NCBI RefSeq assembly: GCF_000226095.1 | Contig: NC_016472.1 | Span: 4,402,001-4,466,000 of the forward strand | From: Thermothelomyces thermophilus ATCC 42464 | Lineage: Eukaryota; Ascomycota; Sordariomycetes; Sordariales; Chaetomiaceae | Reading direction: 5' to 3' | Length of the DNA: 64,000 nt | Shown here: positions 54,936-64,000 of the stretch, piece after piece | How positions within the stretch are numbered: position 1 is the stretch's first letter | Layout: each line of letters begins with the position of its first letter | Translations under genes and position numbers: made by a program | The notes under the pieces: model-generated | Told to the model about the DNA's origin: nothing | Database searches by the model: none | The model's input: the letters and a program-made list of their open reading frames with translations, nothing else

Positions 54936-57900
54936 TCATCTCCGCCCAACTCCATAATAGCGTTCGTTGCTTCCCAGACCCGAAGTATCAAAAGAAGAGA
55001 GACCAGTGGCGGCAAAAGCAGAACCAGGATTGGAAGACGCCCGCACACTTGCTGTGCTGATGCCATAACTTGGGTTGTTCAATCCCATTGTCCCCTGCTG
55101 TCCAGTCGTGTCCAAGTGACCGGCATCAAACAAACCCCAGTCAGAAGAAGCATTTCCCGCGAACCCTTGCGTATTTGTCAAGTCCTGCACACTCTGCGGA
55201 GCTGGCTGGCCTGTACTTGCAGACCGGTGCTGCATTCCAGCACTGGCTGCACCGAATGGCGGTGATTGCTGTGGCAAGCCATGCGTACTTGCGGAACGAA
55301 ACGTGGTGGTAGTACCAGCCTGACCTCGTTGATCATACGAAGGATTGGCCAAATTTGAAGTCGAACTACGGTAAGTACCATTAGCCGCGCCGAAATTGTT
55401 GCTCATTGGTGTGCCGAACTGTGGTGACGGATGAGTGGTGTACGACGCTGTACCCGCTGAAGTAGCAGTCGCTATATGAGGCCGATAGCGCGGTTGTGAA
55501 CTGAGGCTTTGTTGCCCGCCTAGATACTGATGCTGACTACCTGTATATGGCAGCTGATTCGAAGTACACTGCGGCTGTTGTTGTTGTTGCTGCTGCTGCT
55601 GCTGCTGGTGTGATGTGTTTGCCGAATGATGAGAGGCCGAGGAGAGTTTTCTGTTTTGTGCGTGCTGTTGCCCTCCCAGAAGCTGATGTGGTTGCTGCTG
55701 CTGCGAATGTTGGTGCGTTTGATCACTCTGTGCGGAGACATAGCTATGCTGTTTCTGTTGGCGGTGTTGATGTTGCTGTTGGAGCTGGTGCTGGAGCTGC
55801 GAATTCGAAACGTTGTACTGGTTATATTGCCCCTGGGCTGCTCGCGCCTGCTGGTGTGAGACCAAGGGGGTGCTGTGTGCTTGACCTTTGGCTGGCTGAG
55901 GCTGTGAACTTAGCGGCCGATTATGACCCCCAGAGTCGCCCAGTTGATGCTGTGGTTGCTGGCCAGGCTTTCGTTGATGTGGCTGTGACAAAAGAGTGGT
56001 CATCGCCTGTGCCTGGTCCGCAGCGCCGTCCGACGCCAGTGACCGCTGCTCGATATCGACCTGTTGCCCGAACTGCGCCTGAAGCTGCGCCTCCAGACTC
56101 TCCATCGTAGGCGACTGCAACGCAAATTGGCCTTGACGGGCAGCCTGCATCGAAGCCGTAGCGTGATCTCCACTCAAGGTGGGAATCGACGCTGTCCCGG
56201 AGTTGCCTGCGATGACCTCTCTGGAAGCTTGCTCGGAGCTCGGATCCGGGACTGATTCGGAGAGACGAGGTTCACCCCGAGAGGAAGCAGTAACCCGACC
56301 GCTAACATGTGCAGCGGCCTCGTTCCCTTTCCCTGACGGCGGCCTGGCGTCTTTCCCTTTCCGTTGACGTTTCGGTGGAGGTTCGGGGGCCGCTGCTGGA
56401 AGTTGTGGTCCCTCATTATTTAATAATGGAGGTGTTGCATGCCCATTCAGGCTCGGCATGGAGGCATAGTTGCTGCTCTCGATCACGGGAAGCCCAGGAG
56501 CGGCCGTGTTCCCGTCCCCTCGGCTCTTCCTCTTTTGTCCCGGGCTTCTGGACGTCTTAGCCTGGGTTTGACTAGCCGTAAGAAGCGGCGAGAGTGTCAG
56601 GTTCTGAGTGTCTGGAGCTTGGTTTGCCCGCAGTACCTGATGCCCAGGTGCTTGGACTTGCAAAGCGGGAGCTGGGTTTCTCTGTTCAAGGTCACCCTCC
56701 CCCCTCTGTCGGTCCGGTGCTGTCACAGGTGGGCTTATTTGACCTTGGTCTTGCCCTTGTTGGTTGGATGGAGGACCACTCGCTAGACCGGTCCTTTTTT
56801 TAATGGACACTGGTGAACTCGAGTTCACCGCTGTGAACGATTGTGGCCCTGCTGAACCTGAGGGAACCTGGGCCGCTCGATCCAGTTGAGGTGCCTGAGA
56901 AGCCTGTGTAGTGAAACCGAATCCTTGGGCGAGCAAAGTTTCCGCCTGCGGTGTCGCCCCAAGGTTTGTCGTGCTATTCGCAGAGAGGCTTTTGGGCCGA
57001 TTCTTTGACCCTTTTGGACGACCCCTTTTCCTGGTGGTCGGAGTACCTCCAGTTGCCACGCCGCCAACGACGGATGTTTCCGGCAATGCGGTCCTAGCCG
57101 CGCCGGAGGTCTGGGTAGGTGTCATAGGGCCGACATTCAAACGCGAATCGCGAAGCTGAGACTGCGGATTAGCAGCCTGCGCGAGGAGCATCACATTGGC
57201 ATCGACTTCATCGGCGCCCTCCGCACCGCTGTCATTGATGTCGGCCCAGCTCTCATCTGCAACCCCGGAAGTCTGAGCTTGGTCCCCAGATGTTGAAGGT
57301 TTAGGTCCCTTTTTGACACCTTTATCCTTTCGTGCCTTGGTAGCCTTGCTGCCCTTTGGCCGACCGCGCTTGCGCTTCACCGGTGGCGGGTTATCGAGTT
57401 GTAAAGTGGGATCCAATGTCTGTTGACTATAATCGCCTCCCAGTTTGGGGAATATCTCTGCAATCCAGCCAACAAACAGGCTACCAGGGCCGTTCGCTTC
57501 TGCGCTTTCCGGAAAGCCGCCGGCTTCCGGGGGTGGTGCTCCGGGAATTCCCCCAAAGAAAGCCAACGCCTTGCATATCTGATCAACGACTAGCACAGGA
57601 TGCAAGCTCCGTAGCAAAGTCAGCAAGCGTGCCTGCTCTGATTTGGTCTCCTCAGGGCCCAGGGGGGTGCGACGCTGAACCCGCACGGGTGCTGGCGGAG
57701 CTGTTTGTGCAGGAACGAAGGGTTTGGCCACCGGTTCGTCTGGAAGATGGACGAACCGGCTTCTGCGGAGGGAGACATAGCCGTCCTCGAATGCACGCTT
57801 GGCGGCCAACTCGGTGCTCTCGCTTGTCCGCTTCGCCTCAGCATCACGGTCCATAGCCTCTGTCCTTCCCGCCACCTCTATCTGCATGACGCCAAAGTTA

Positions 57901-58121
57901 CCCTTGGAGCCGTCGGTTTTCCCTTTGAGCTTGCTGGGAACGGGGTTGCGGATTCGGCCATCTCGGTGCGGCCCGTTCAGCGAGTCTTGAAGGTTTGGCT
58001 CGAATGGAGGTACGGTTCCGGAGCTAGCGACGGGCACGAGGGCGGCCGCTGATGCTGAAGTACCCCCTGAGACATGCGCAGGCGCCGAGGCCTGGTTAGG
58101 TAACGAAGAGGTGGACGGCAT
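54936..58121 (-). CDS. AT-hook protein with long Gln-rich C-terminus, probable chromatin or transcription factor
   Basis: A single exon of 1061 aa from the ATG at 58121. Residues ~165-235 form the only well-ordered part (ARLLTLLRSLHPVLVVDQIC ... LFVGWIAEIFP). Two AT-hooks follow, VKRKRGRPKGSK (~255) and RKRGRPKGSKNRP (~368), each with the GRP core that sits in the minor groove of AT-rich DNA, and a third basic patch (KRQRKGKDARP) lies further on. The C-terminal 400 residues are dominated by Gln, Ser, His and Ala, including a run of about ten Gln encoded near 55570-55605. This suggests a nuclear, chromatin-linked protein, perhaps a remodeller subunit or coactivator, but I cannot name an orthologue. 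Gln tracts are encoded by mixed CAA and CAG codons. Confidence 0.85.
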   Translation of the reverse strand: MPSTSSLPNQASAPAHVSGGTSASAAALVPVASSGTVPPFEPNLQDSLNGPHRDGRIRNPVPSKLKGKTDGSKGNFGVMQIEVAGRTEAMDRDAEAKRTSESTELAAKRAFEDGYVSLRRSRFVHLPDEPVAKPFVPAQTAPPAPVRVQRRTPLGPEETKSEQARLLTLLRSLHPVLVVDQICKALAFFGGIPGAPPPEAGGFPESAEANGPGSLFVGWIAEIFPKLGGDYSQQTLDPTLQLDNPPPVKRKRGRPKGSKATKARKDKGVKKGPKPSTSGDQAQTSGVADESWADINDSGAEGADEVDANVMLLAQAANPQSQLRDSRLNVGPMTPTQTSGAARTALPETSVVGGVATGGTPTTRKRGRPKGSKNRPKSLSANSTTNLGATPQAETLLAQGFGFTTQASQAPQLDRAAQVPSGSAGPQSFTAVNSSSPVSIKKRTGLASGPPSNQQGQDQGQISPPVTAPDRQRGEGDLEQRNPAPALQVQAPGHQVLRANQAPDTQNLTLSPLLTASQTQAKTSRSPGQKRKSRGDGNTAAPGLPVIESSNYASMPSLNGHATPPLLNNEGPQLPAAAPEPPPKRQRKGKDARPPSGKGNEAAAHVSGRVTASSRGEPRLSESVPDPSSEQASREVIAGNSGTASIPTLSGDHATASMQAARQGQFALQSPTMESLEAQLQAQFGQQVDIEQRSLASDGAADQAQAMTTLLSQPHQRKPGQQPQHQLGDSGGHNRPLSSQPQPAKGQAHSTPLVSHQQARAAQGQYNQYNVSNSQLQHQLQQQHQHRQQKQHSYVSAQSDQTHQHSQQQQPHQLLGGQQHAQNRKLSSASHHSANTSHQQQQQQQQQQQPQCTSNQLPYTGSQHQYLGGQQSLSSQPRYRPHIATATSAGTASYTTHPSPQFGTPMSNNFGAANGTYRSSTSNLANPSYDQRGQAGTTTTFRSASTHGLPQQSPPFGAASAGMQHRSASTGQPAPQSVQDLTNTQGFAGNASSDWGLFDAGHLDTTGQQGTMGLNNPSYGISTASVRASSNPGSAFAATGLSSFDTSGLGSNERYYGVGRR
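55565..55615. repeat. CAG/CAA (poly-Gln) tract within the AT-hook gene
   Basis: On the minus strand, consecutive CAG then CAA codons give about ten Gln in a row inside a wider Gln/His-rich region (55560-55860). It is a likely site of length variation between strains. Confidence 0.85.
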
Positions 58122-59648
58122 TGGTTGTTCTCCAGGGGCAGCTGTGGAGAGGATTGTTGTAAGAGAACTTATGTGGCAATGCTAGGGTCGGCTATCAGCG
58201 ACATGCTCCCTACACAGAACGAGGGCCGTTTCACGGTTCACCTGCAATCGATATGGTTGTTCGTCCGGCGCTGCTATAACGGCCACGGCTTCGGCGCGGT
58301 ATCGCTTGTGGACGACTTGTTTGTTTGCTTAGCCCTCTAGGAGCCGATCGCTGCGTCGCGGCAGGCTTGCGATCAGGATGCAAACCCCATGTTCGAGAAA
58401 CGCTGGAGCAGAAAGTTCAGCGGAGTACTGAAGTGTCGATCGACAGCAAAACGCTTTGATGAACAAAAGTGGGAAACGAGTGTCGCGCGGGACTCCACTC
58501 ACGGAGTGAGGGATGTTGTACCACAGAAGAGCTCCCTCGAGGCAATCGGTTGACCAGAAGAGGCCGTAACTGCAGTTCGAGTATGCACTCGCCACAGGTA
58601 GAACTCAGTCGACTTTGGTCGCAGGTACAATGTAGAAAACATGAGACTCCGTCGCGAGAGGAGGTTGGATTCCTCGTGCAGTGAAACTCCGCTCGTTCAC
58701 AAACACGCGCAACGCGGGGATGGAGGCGGTGACGCAGCCGCGTCACGCGAAGTTAGACCAGCTGTCTTGAGGCAAGCCGTATAGTCGAGAGTATTCAGCA
58801 TATCGATTTGCGGTAGTGAAGTTACTAGTGTCGTTAGGGCATGTTGCTGCTGGAACTCTGATTATCATCAGTTAAGGGCCACGGAATCGGGCAAGGCGTC
58901 ACCAGGTGAATTGCTGGCGCATATTGGCGTGGGATTGTCAGAGAGTTGCGGCAAGGTACTCGCTTCCAAAACCCTGGTCAAGTACCTTCTGTTACGTCTC
59001 GTACGAGGTGAACGGGCTGGTGCCGAGCGAGGACAAGTACGGAACGTAAGATACTTGAGTTCTGACAGAGAAAGTTACCGTAAGGTAAGCGCTAGGTTAC
59101 CATGCGTAAGGTATTGGACGTATCGGCCTTCTGGACGGAGGTACGTCCGTATTCGGGCGGGTATCCGTAATGTAATGATAATCCAAGCCAGCCATATCTG
59201 TATTGGTATTGTTGGCTGGAGACGCAGCTTCCTTGACGGAACCCAGCCCACCTGCCCCACCTGCACCCATCAGGTCAAACACCAACAAGCAACAGCCCGT
59301 CTCCTTTTGTCGGGTACTTCCCATTCTGTGTCCATTGCCCGACACCGTTTCTCTGGTCAGAGCTGTCTTGTAGTCTCTCTTGCGCGCAAGCTTCTCCCTC
59401 CACCTTTCGATCCAAGACGCGGGTGGCACCAGCCATATCAGACGCAGCCTGCGACTTCAGCAGTGGCCGGCATAGTCGCGGTCCCATTGGAGCCGTTCCG
59501 GTCGCATCGCCAACGTCAACAAGTTGTTGCTGACTGTGTACTGCCGCGAGGCTGTATATCCAACTATTTGGAGACTGGAATCGAACATATTTCGCGCGCC
59601 CGGACACCAGAGCACCAACGGCATCGAAGTGTGCCACGAGATCCCATC
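58122..59648. promoter_or_regulatory. Divergent region between the AT-hook gene (-) and V-ATPase subunit C (+)
   Basis: About 1.5 kb. The part 58960-59170 is dense in GTAC and GGTA words, including ACGGAGGTACGTCCGT (59135-59150). An open frame leading into the Vma5 start is leader, not coding, since the family start is at 59649. Confidence 0.4.
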
Positions 59649-61000
59649 ATGCAGTCGACCCAATACCTCCTTGTTTCTCTACCTCTCCGGATCTTTGACG
59701 ATGACCCACTGGCAACCTTAACCGCAACAGTCGGGCGAGACAATGGCGAGACGTTGCCGTTTTCGATACCCTCGTTCAAGATTGGGACCCTTGATGCTCT
59801 CGTCCAACATGCAGACGAGCTCGCGAAGCTCAACGCTACTTGCGAAGCCGCCGTGGCCAAGGTGGCAGACTCGCTCAAAGGGATCCTTGATGGGGATGAA
59901 GACAAGACCGCACAGCAAAAGATGGTAAACGATAGTAAGCCTCTTTCTAGATTCAGTGGCTTGTTCACCGATCATGTTTCTAACTAACTTGCCACAGAGC
60001 CCACGGATCATTATCTACGCAACTTCCAGTGGAATAGACTCAGGTACCGAGCCGATCGGCCGCTTGGAGAGTTAATTGATAATCTGCAAAAGGAACTGCA
60101 AAACATCGACAATGATGTCAAAGCCAAGTTCAACCAATACAGCGGAATCAAAACCACACTTGCGACGTTGCAACGAAAGCAAACGTATGCTCGCAGAATC
60201 CCGCGTTTACTGATTCGATACCTAGAGGCGCTAACAAGTCGTATAACAGAGGGAATCTAGCAACCAAGTCACTGACGCCGATTGTCGATCCAAGCTTGCT
60301 GGTGCAGGACTCGGAGTACCTGGAGACGCACCTCATCGCGGTGCCGACAAATGCGCGAAAAGATTTTATCCGCAGTTACGAGACTCTCGCTCCTATGGTG
60401 GTGCCACGATCATCGATCCAAGTTGCCCAGGACGACGAATTCACGCTTTTTGCAGTCACGACCTTCAAAAAGACCAGTGCTGAATTCCTGCAGAAGTGTC
60501 GGGAACAGAAGTGGACACCTCGGCAGTACAAGTATGTCGAGGGAGGCAAGGAAGAGGAACAGCGCGAGCTCGACCGAGTCGCCCGGGAGGAGAAGAAGGT
60601 CTGGGGAGAAGCACTGAGGCTTGCCCGGACCGGGTGGAGCGAGACAGTGATGATTCTAGCGCACGTTATGACGTTACGTGTGTTCGTTGAGACCGTTTTG
60701 AGATATGGCCTGCCGTTGGAGTTTGTTTGCGTGCTTATCAAGGTAAGCGTTTTCAAGCCATCCATACTCCAGGTTCGTCGCTGACGCTAGTAACAGACAA
60801 CCCCAAAACATGCAAAGAAGGTGAAGGCAGCGCTGGACTCTGCCTACTCATACCTTGGCGGGAATGCTTTTGGGAGGGATAAGAAGGGACGAGTCACTAA
60901 GGACGATGCATCGTTGACCTCCGAGATGGCCGCTGTCGGATTGGGCACTGAAGGAAGTGAGTATACGGCATATGTGTACTATGAGATTGACCTCCCATAA
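59649..61000 (+). CDS. VMA5: V-type proton ATPase subunit C (Vma5)
   Basis: Four exons: 59649-59934, 59998-60184, 60250-60742 and 60797-61000, 389 aa. Start MQSTQYLLVSLPLRIFDDDP is the family start. Conserved blocks include FSIPSFKIGTLDALVQHADE, FQWNRLRYRADRPL, LVQDSEYLETHLIAVP, ETLAPMVVPRSS, LFAVTTFKK, VFVETVLRYGLPLEF and a C-terminus of EYTAYVYYEIDLP. Subunit C clamps the peripheral stalks to the V1 head of the vacuolar ATPase and is released when V1 and V0 separate. Introns of 63, 65 and 54 bp have GTAAGC or GTATGC donors and CTAAC/CTGAC branch sites. Length matches the family (~390). Its stop lies 225 bp from the stop of the convergent APS kinase gene. Confidence 0.96.
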
Positions 61001-61224
61001 AAGTGCCCACCCTAAACGGGGGGGATGCACCGGGAAAACCCCGTAGACAATGACGTTGAACCGTGGGCCGTCGGGAGGAAATGGCGTCGATATGTTTTCG
61101 GTGCTCTGGCGCAAACCCATTCCCGGCAGGCGGTAGACAGATTCCGTGCCTTCCCGCCACTACCTCGCAGCTTCCAAGACCAAGACCCTCGTAATGAATA
61201 ATCAAGCTAAGCTATAAGCGGCCC

Positions 61225-62074
61225 CTACCTAGTCTCCCGAGTCTGGGTAATCAAGCCCTTCTCTGCTAAATAATCGACGATCTTGCGCACACACTCTTCG
61301 ACGCTCAACAGATCAGTCCGAATTGTAATTTCGGGGGCCTCGGGCGCCTCGTAGGGGGCGGAGATGCCCGTGAAGTCCTTGATCTCGCCCGCTCGCGCCT
61401 TCTTGTACAGTCCCTTGGGGTCCCGCTTCTCAGCTACTTCCAGAGGAACGTCGACAAAAACCTCAATGAAGGGCAGGGGTTCGTCGCCCGGATGGGAAAC
61501 CTTCGCATGCAAGTCCCGCGCAATCTGTCGATCTGCGCGGTATGGCGAGATGAAGGATGTCAACGCGATCGTAGAAGAGTCGGCAAACAGCTTCGCGACC
61601 TGCTCAGTCCAGATCCGGACAGGTTAGCTGGCGGGAATGTGGAATGAAGGGCGGGGTGAAAGGAGACGTGGTGACTCTACCTCAGCAATACGGCGTATGT
61701 TCTCATTGCGGTCCTTTTCCGAGAATCCTAGGTCCTTGTTCAGTCCAAAGCGCACGTTGTCTCCGTCGAGCCGGTAGGCGGCCAGGCCGATATGGAGCAG
61801 GTGCTGCTCAAGAGCGGTTGCGACAGTCGATTTGCCCGACGCCGATAGGCCCGTGAACCACACGGTAAAGCCACGCTGCCCGCGCAGCTGGTTCCGCTCC
61901 TGCCGCGTGAGCGACGGGTGCCATGTGATATTGCTTTGCGGCTGTTCAGTGACATTCCAACCCAGGTTTCGGTGGTACGACGCTGGCTACCAAACAGAAA
62001 CCCGCATGGTAGCGGGGCGTGCCGCATCTCGGGACGACCCGGCAGCATCTTAGGGTAGGGACTCACGTAGCCAT
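61225..62074 (-). CDS. MET14: Adenylylsulfate (APS) kinase
   Basis: Three exons, 62074-62067 (8 nt), 61933-61681 and 61599-61225, 211 aa. Spliced, it starts [20 protein letters not shown]. It has the P-loop GLSASGKST (31-39), [13 protein letters not shown] with the APS-binding Asp/Arg/Asn, [30 protein letters not shown] and FIEVFVDVP with [18 protein letters not shown]. These are all signature APS kinase blocks. It phosphorylates APS to PAPS with ATP in sulfate assimilation, in the cytosol. The long first intron (133 bp, GTGAGT...CACTGAAC...GCAAAG) puts only eight coding bases in exon 1, so ORF callers tend to give a false GTG start upstream. The AAAG acceptor is slightly unusual, but the family N-terminus supports it. 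Confidence 0.95.
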
Positions 62075-62786
62075 TGTCTCTGGGACGGACGCCCGAGTCA
62101 AGCAAGCTTCTCCGGGGCTTTTTGCCGTCCACGCTGTTTTCTCTTTAATTATTTGCGCCGTAGGGGTAGAGAGGAGTGCCGGTTGCCGTTGACAAAGAGA
62201 AAACACACACGGCGAACCCGTCCGGCATACTATGTACCGACTTCTCTCGTCGCGGCCTCGAACTGGTGGGGGTGATAGTGGGGCAGTACCGATTGCGGCC
62301 CCGAAATCCGCTCGTCGCCGCCGCAGCCCTGAGCGATTTCGAGACATGATGACTGGACCTGCCTCCGATCCGGCGCGGAGCAAAGTCTGGAAAACCCCGC
62401 TTAATGCCCAGCTGCGGGTGTCCAATAGCTAGGCCAAGTTCTATTGTGCTCAACAGCATTTCAGCTCGACCCCCTTCAACTCCGCATTAGAACCAATCAT
62501 GTACCATCCTCTAAAACATGGTGAAGAACAAGGTCCGACGAGCCACCTTGGTACTTTTTCAGTCAACCTTCCCGTGCTATCATGATTAGGCCAGCGCATT
62601 GAATCACAGAAGCCTCATCCGTCGCAGCTTTAATGTCGACTCGTCTCTCTACTCTGGCCTTCCCTCCCCATCATCGTCTCGCAGTGTTTACCTTTGCTAG
62701 CGACGCCAGCTGAACGGAGGAGGTCGTGGAAGAGTTAATTACAAGACCAGCTGGTCACATGCAGGCTGTACGATATGTTTCCGAGT
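62075..62786. promoter_or_regulatory. Upstream region of APS kinase and 3' region of the thioesterase gene
   Basis: About 0.7 kb between two minus-strand genes. I see no gene and no clear CYS3/Met4-type palindrome by eye. Confidence 0.4.
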
Positions 62787-63819
62787 CTAGTTCACTGGAT
62801 ACACCTTTGCCATCATCTGGAAGGGCATCTCCGTCAGCGAAACCCATGCTTCTCAAGAAAGGTTGGGCGGATGGCTGTGTGGTTGGGGATGAGCAGGGTA
62901 CGCACCGACGCCTGTTTGGGCGAGACGTAAAGTGCGCTAGCCGTCGCCAGAACGGTTGGTTGTTGGTTTTCATCTTCCGGTAGGGTCTCGATCTGACCCT
63001 CGACCCATGCTTTCCTACCCTCTACCTTGATAGTTGTCGCCCGAAGCACAAGGTACTGATCAGCCATGGCGGGGGCCTTATAGTTGATCTCGAGCTTGGC
63101 CGTCATACCCACATTGTAGGGTAAGACGGGAAAGCAACACCTTGCCAGTCCCTCGTCCAGCATGGTAGCCAAGAATCCCCCGTGGATCACGCCCATGTGG
63201 CCGCAGAGATCCGTTCCCACGTGGGCGATCTGCACGTATCTCCTCCCCTCTCTATCTGTCCAGCTAAATGGCGGCGTGACCATCTTGCCCGGCCCAATAA
63301 GAGTGCCCCCGGTCAGGTTATGCTTGCGCCATGACGCCGGTATCTTCATGTGAGGGCGCGACTCGATCAAGTTCGGGTCCGCCCGAAGCGCCGCCGTAAG
63401 TGGGTGCGAGTTAATATAGTCCTCCTTGGCCTTCGCCTCGTCGTCCTGCGGAAGAAATGATTCCAGTGCGTCGGCATCGCTTGGAGGGGACAGGACTTCG
63501 ACTGCCGACTTGTAGGCTGGTGCCGCTGCCATGGCAAAGCCGAGCGTGGTAAAGAGGAGGACGCGACCGGTAATCGATGCAGCACGGCGTATCAAGGGGG
63601 TTGTGGTGGCCGTGGGAGAGGATGCACCTGGTTCAAAGGAGCGAGTGTAAGAATCCTAACCAAGCGCAGCACGGGGCGGAGGGTGTGGAGGGTGCAGCCA
63701 AGTTTACCAGCAGCAGTCGCGATGAACCGGGAGAAGGATGCCCGAGTGAGGCGATTGGGGGTCCGTAACGGGAGAGCCCAAGTCCAGCGGCTCGCGCTCG
63801 AAGGTAGTCTTGAAGACAT
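62787..63819 (-). CDS. Hotdog-fold (PaaI/4HBT-like) thioesterase, probably mitochondrial or membrane-anchored
   Basis: Three exons, 63819-63708, 63627-62906 and 62816-62787, 287 aa. The N-terminus MSSRLPSSASRWTWALPLRT is basic and Ser/Arg-rich, like a mitochondrial presequence, and is followed by a hydrophobic segment (RVLLFTTLGFAMAAA, ~residues 58-72). The catalytic core holds HVGTDLCGHMGVIHGGFLATMLDEGLA, the HGG-x4-6-D/E motif of the family, then CCFPVLPYNVGMTAKLEINYKAP. It should hydrolyse acyl-CoA thioesters; chain-length preference is unknown. The last exon codes only MMAKVYPVN. I chose it over read-through because it has a CTGAC branch site and CTTCCAG, and it gives the common fungal ending AKVYP. 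Unspliced reading would give an odd 21-residue tail instead. Confidence 0.87.
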
Positions 63820-64000
63820 ACTGGAGGCCGGCCCCCGAACCAGGCAGTTCGCGGGTCTATATAGAAAACGGGACGACGCCGGTTCTCGCGCTGTGGGTGG
63901 ATGTGCTCGCGAGCGATGCCGGCAGCCGAGGAAGCGGATCCACCAATTCTCTGGCCCCAGTCGACAGGACATCCACCGGGCACCAGGATGCCAATGACCG

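Noticed and set aside
58911-59648. In-frame extension upstream of the Vma5 start
   Set aside because: Subunit C of V-ATPase begins at MQSTQYLLVSLP in the family. The upstream part is unrelated and lacks a supported start.
61740-62132. 130-residue frame with a GTG start at the APS kinase locus
   Set aside because: It reads through the first intron and leaves the kinase frame. The spliced model starting at 62074 gives the known N-terminus.

Overview
The window is nuclear DNA of a filamentous ascomycete, most likely a Sordariomycete. Genes are compact and carry many short introns (mostly 52-133 bp) with GTRNGT donors, CTNAC-type branch points and YAG acceptors. The products are typical of filamentous fungi: Nup84, SUMO, Vps1, a Zn2Cys6 regulator, secreted GH13 alpha-amylase with CBM20, and APS kinase. 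The only mobile element I recognise is a decayed, apparently RIP-mutated Tc1/mariner copy. I saw no rRNA, tRNA or CRISPR. I re-derived exon structures by hand from splice signals, reading phase and family conservation. The exon sums all come out as whole codons.

Layout. 0-6.2 kb: Nup84 (-), Cmc4 (-), SUMO (+). 6.7-13.3 kb: a LIM-domain protein (-) diverging from an MCT-like MFS transporter (+). 13.4-20.4 kb: a fused succinyl-CoA-ligase-like protein (-), Cox19 (-), Vps1 (+). 21.5-28.2 kb: a large F-box/zinc-finger protein (+) and a small secreted protein (+). 28.5-35.3 kb: alpha-amylase (-) and a Zn2Cys6 regulator (-). 36.7-45.6 kb: Grx3/4 (-), a CYSTM protein (+), Abp1 (+), Vps37 (+) and a conserved protein of unknown function (-). 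45.6-52.1 kb: gene-poor, holding a 959-bp Tc1/mariner remnant. 52.1-64 kb: F-box protein (+), AT-hook/poly-Q protein (-), V-ATPase subunit C (+), APS kinase (-) and a hotdog thioesterase (-).

Most genes are unrelated housekeeping genes. Loose themes are endomembrane traffic (Vps1, Vps37, Vma5, Abp1), mitochondrial copper/respiratory assembly (two twin-CX9C proteins, Cmc4 and Cox19) and nuclear functions. The amylase-regulator pair is the only plausible local functional unit, and a CGGN8CGG site of the AmyR type lies upstream of the amylase.

The most notable observations are a 3-nt internal exon inside the Zn2Cys6 motif, a 14-exon amylase with exons of 15-28 nt, two GC-AG introns in nearby genes (one a length-neutral cassette in Cox19), and a fused alpha-beta succinyl-CoA-ligase-like protein whose alpha phospho-histidine position is Tyr. 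I did not find a wholly new gene system.
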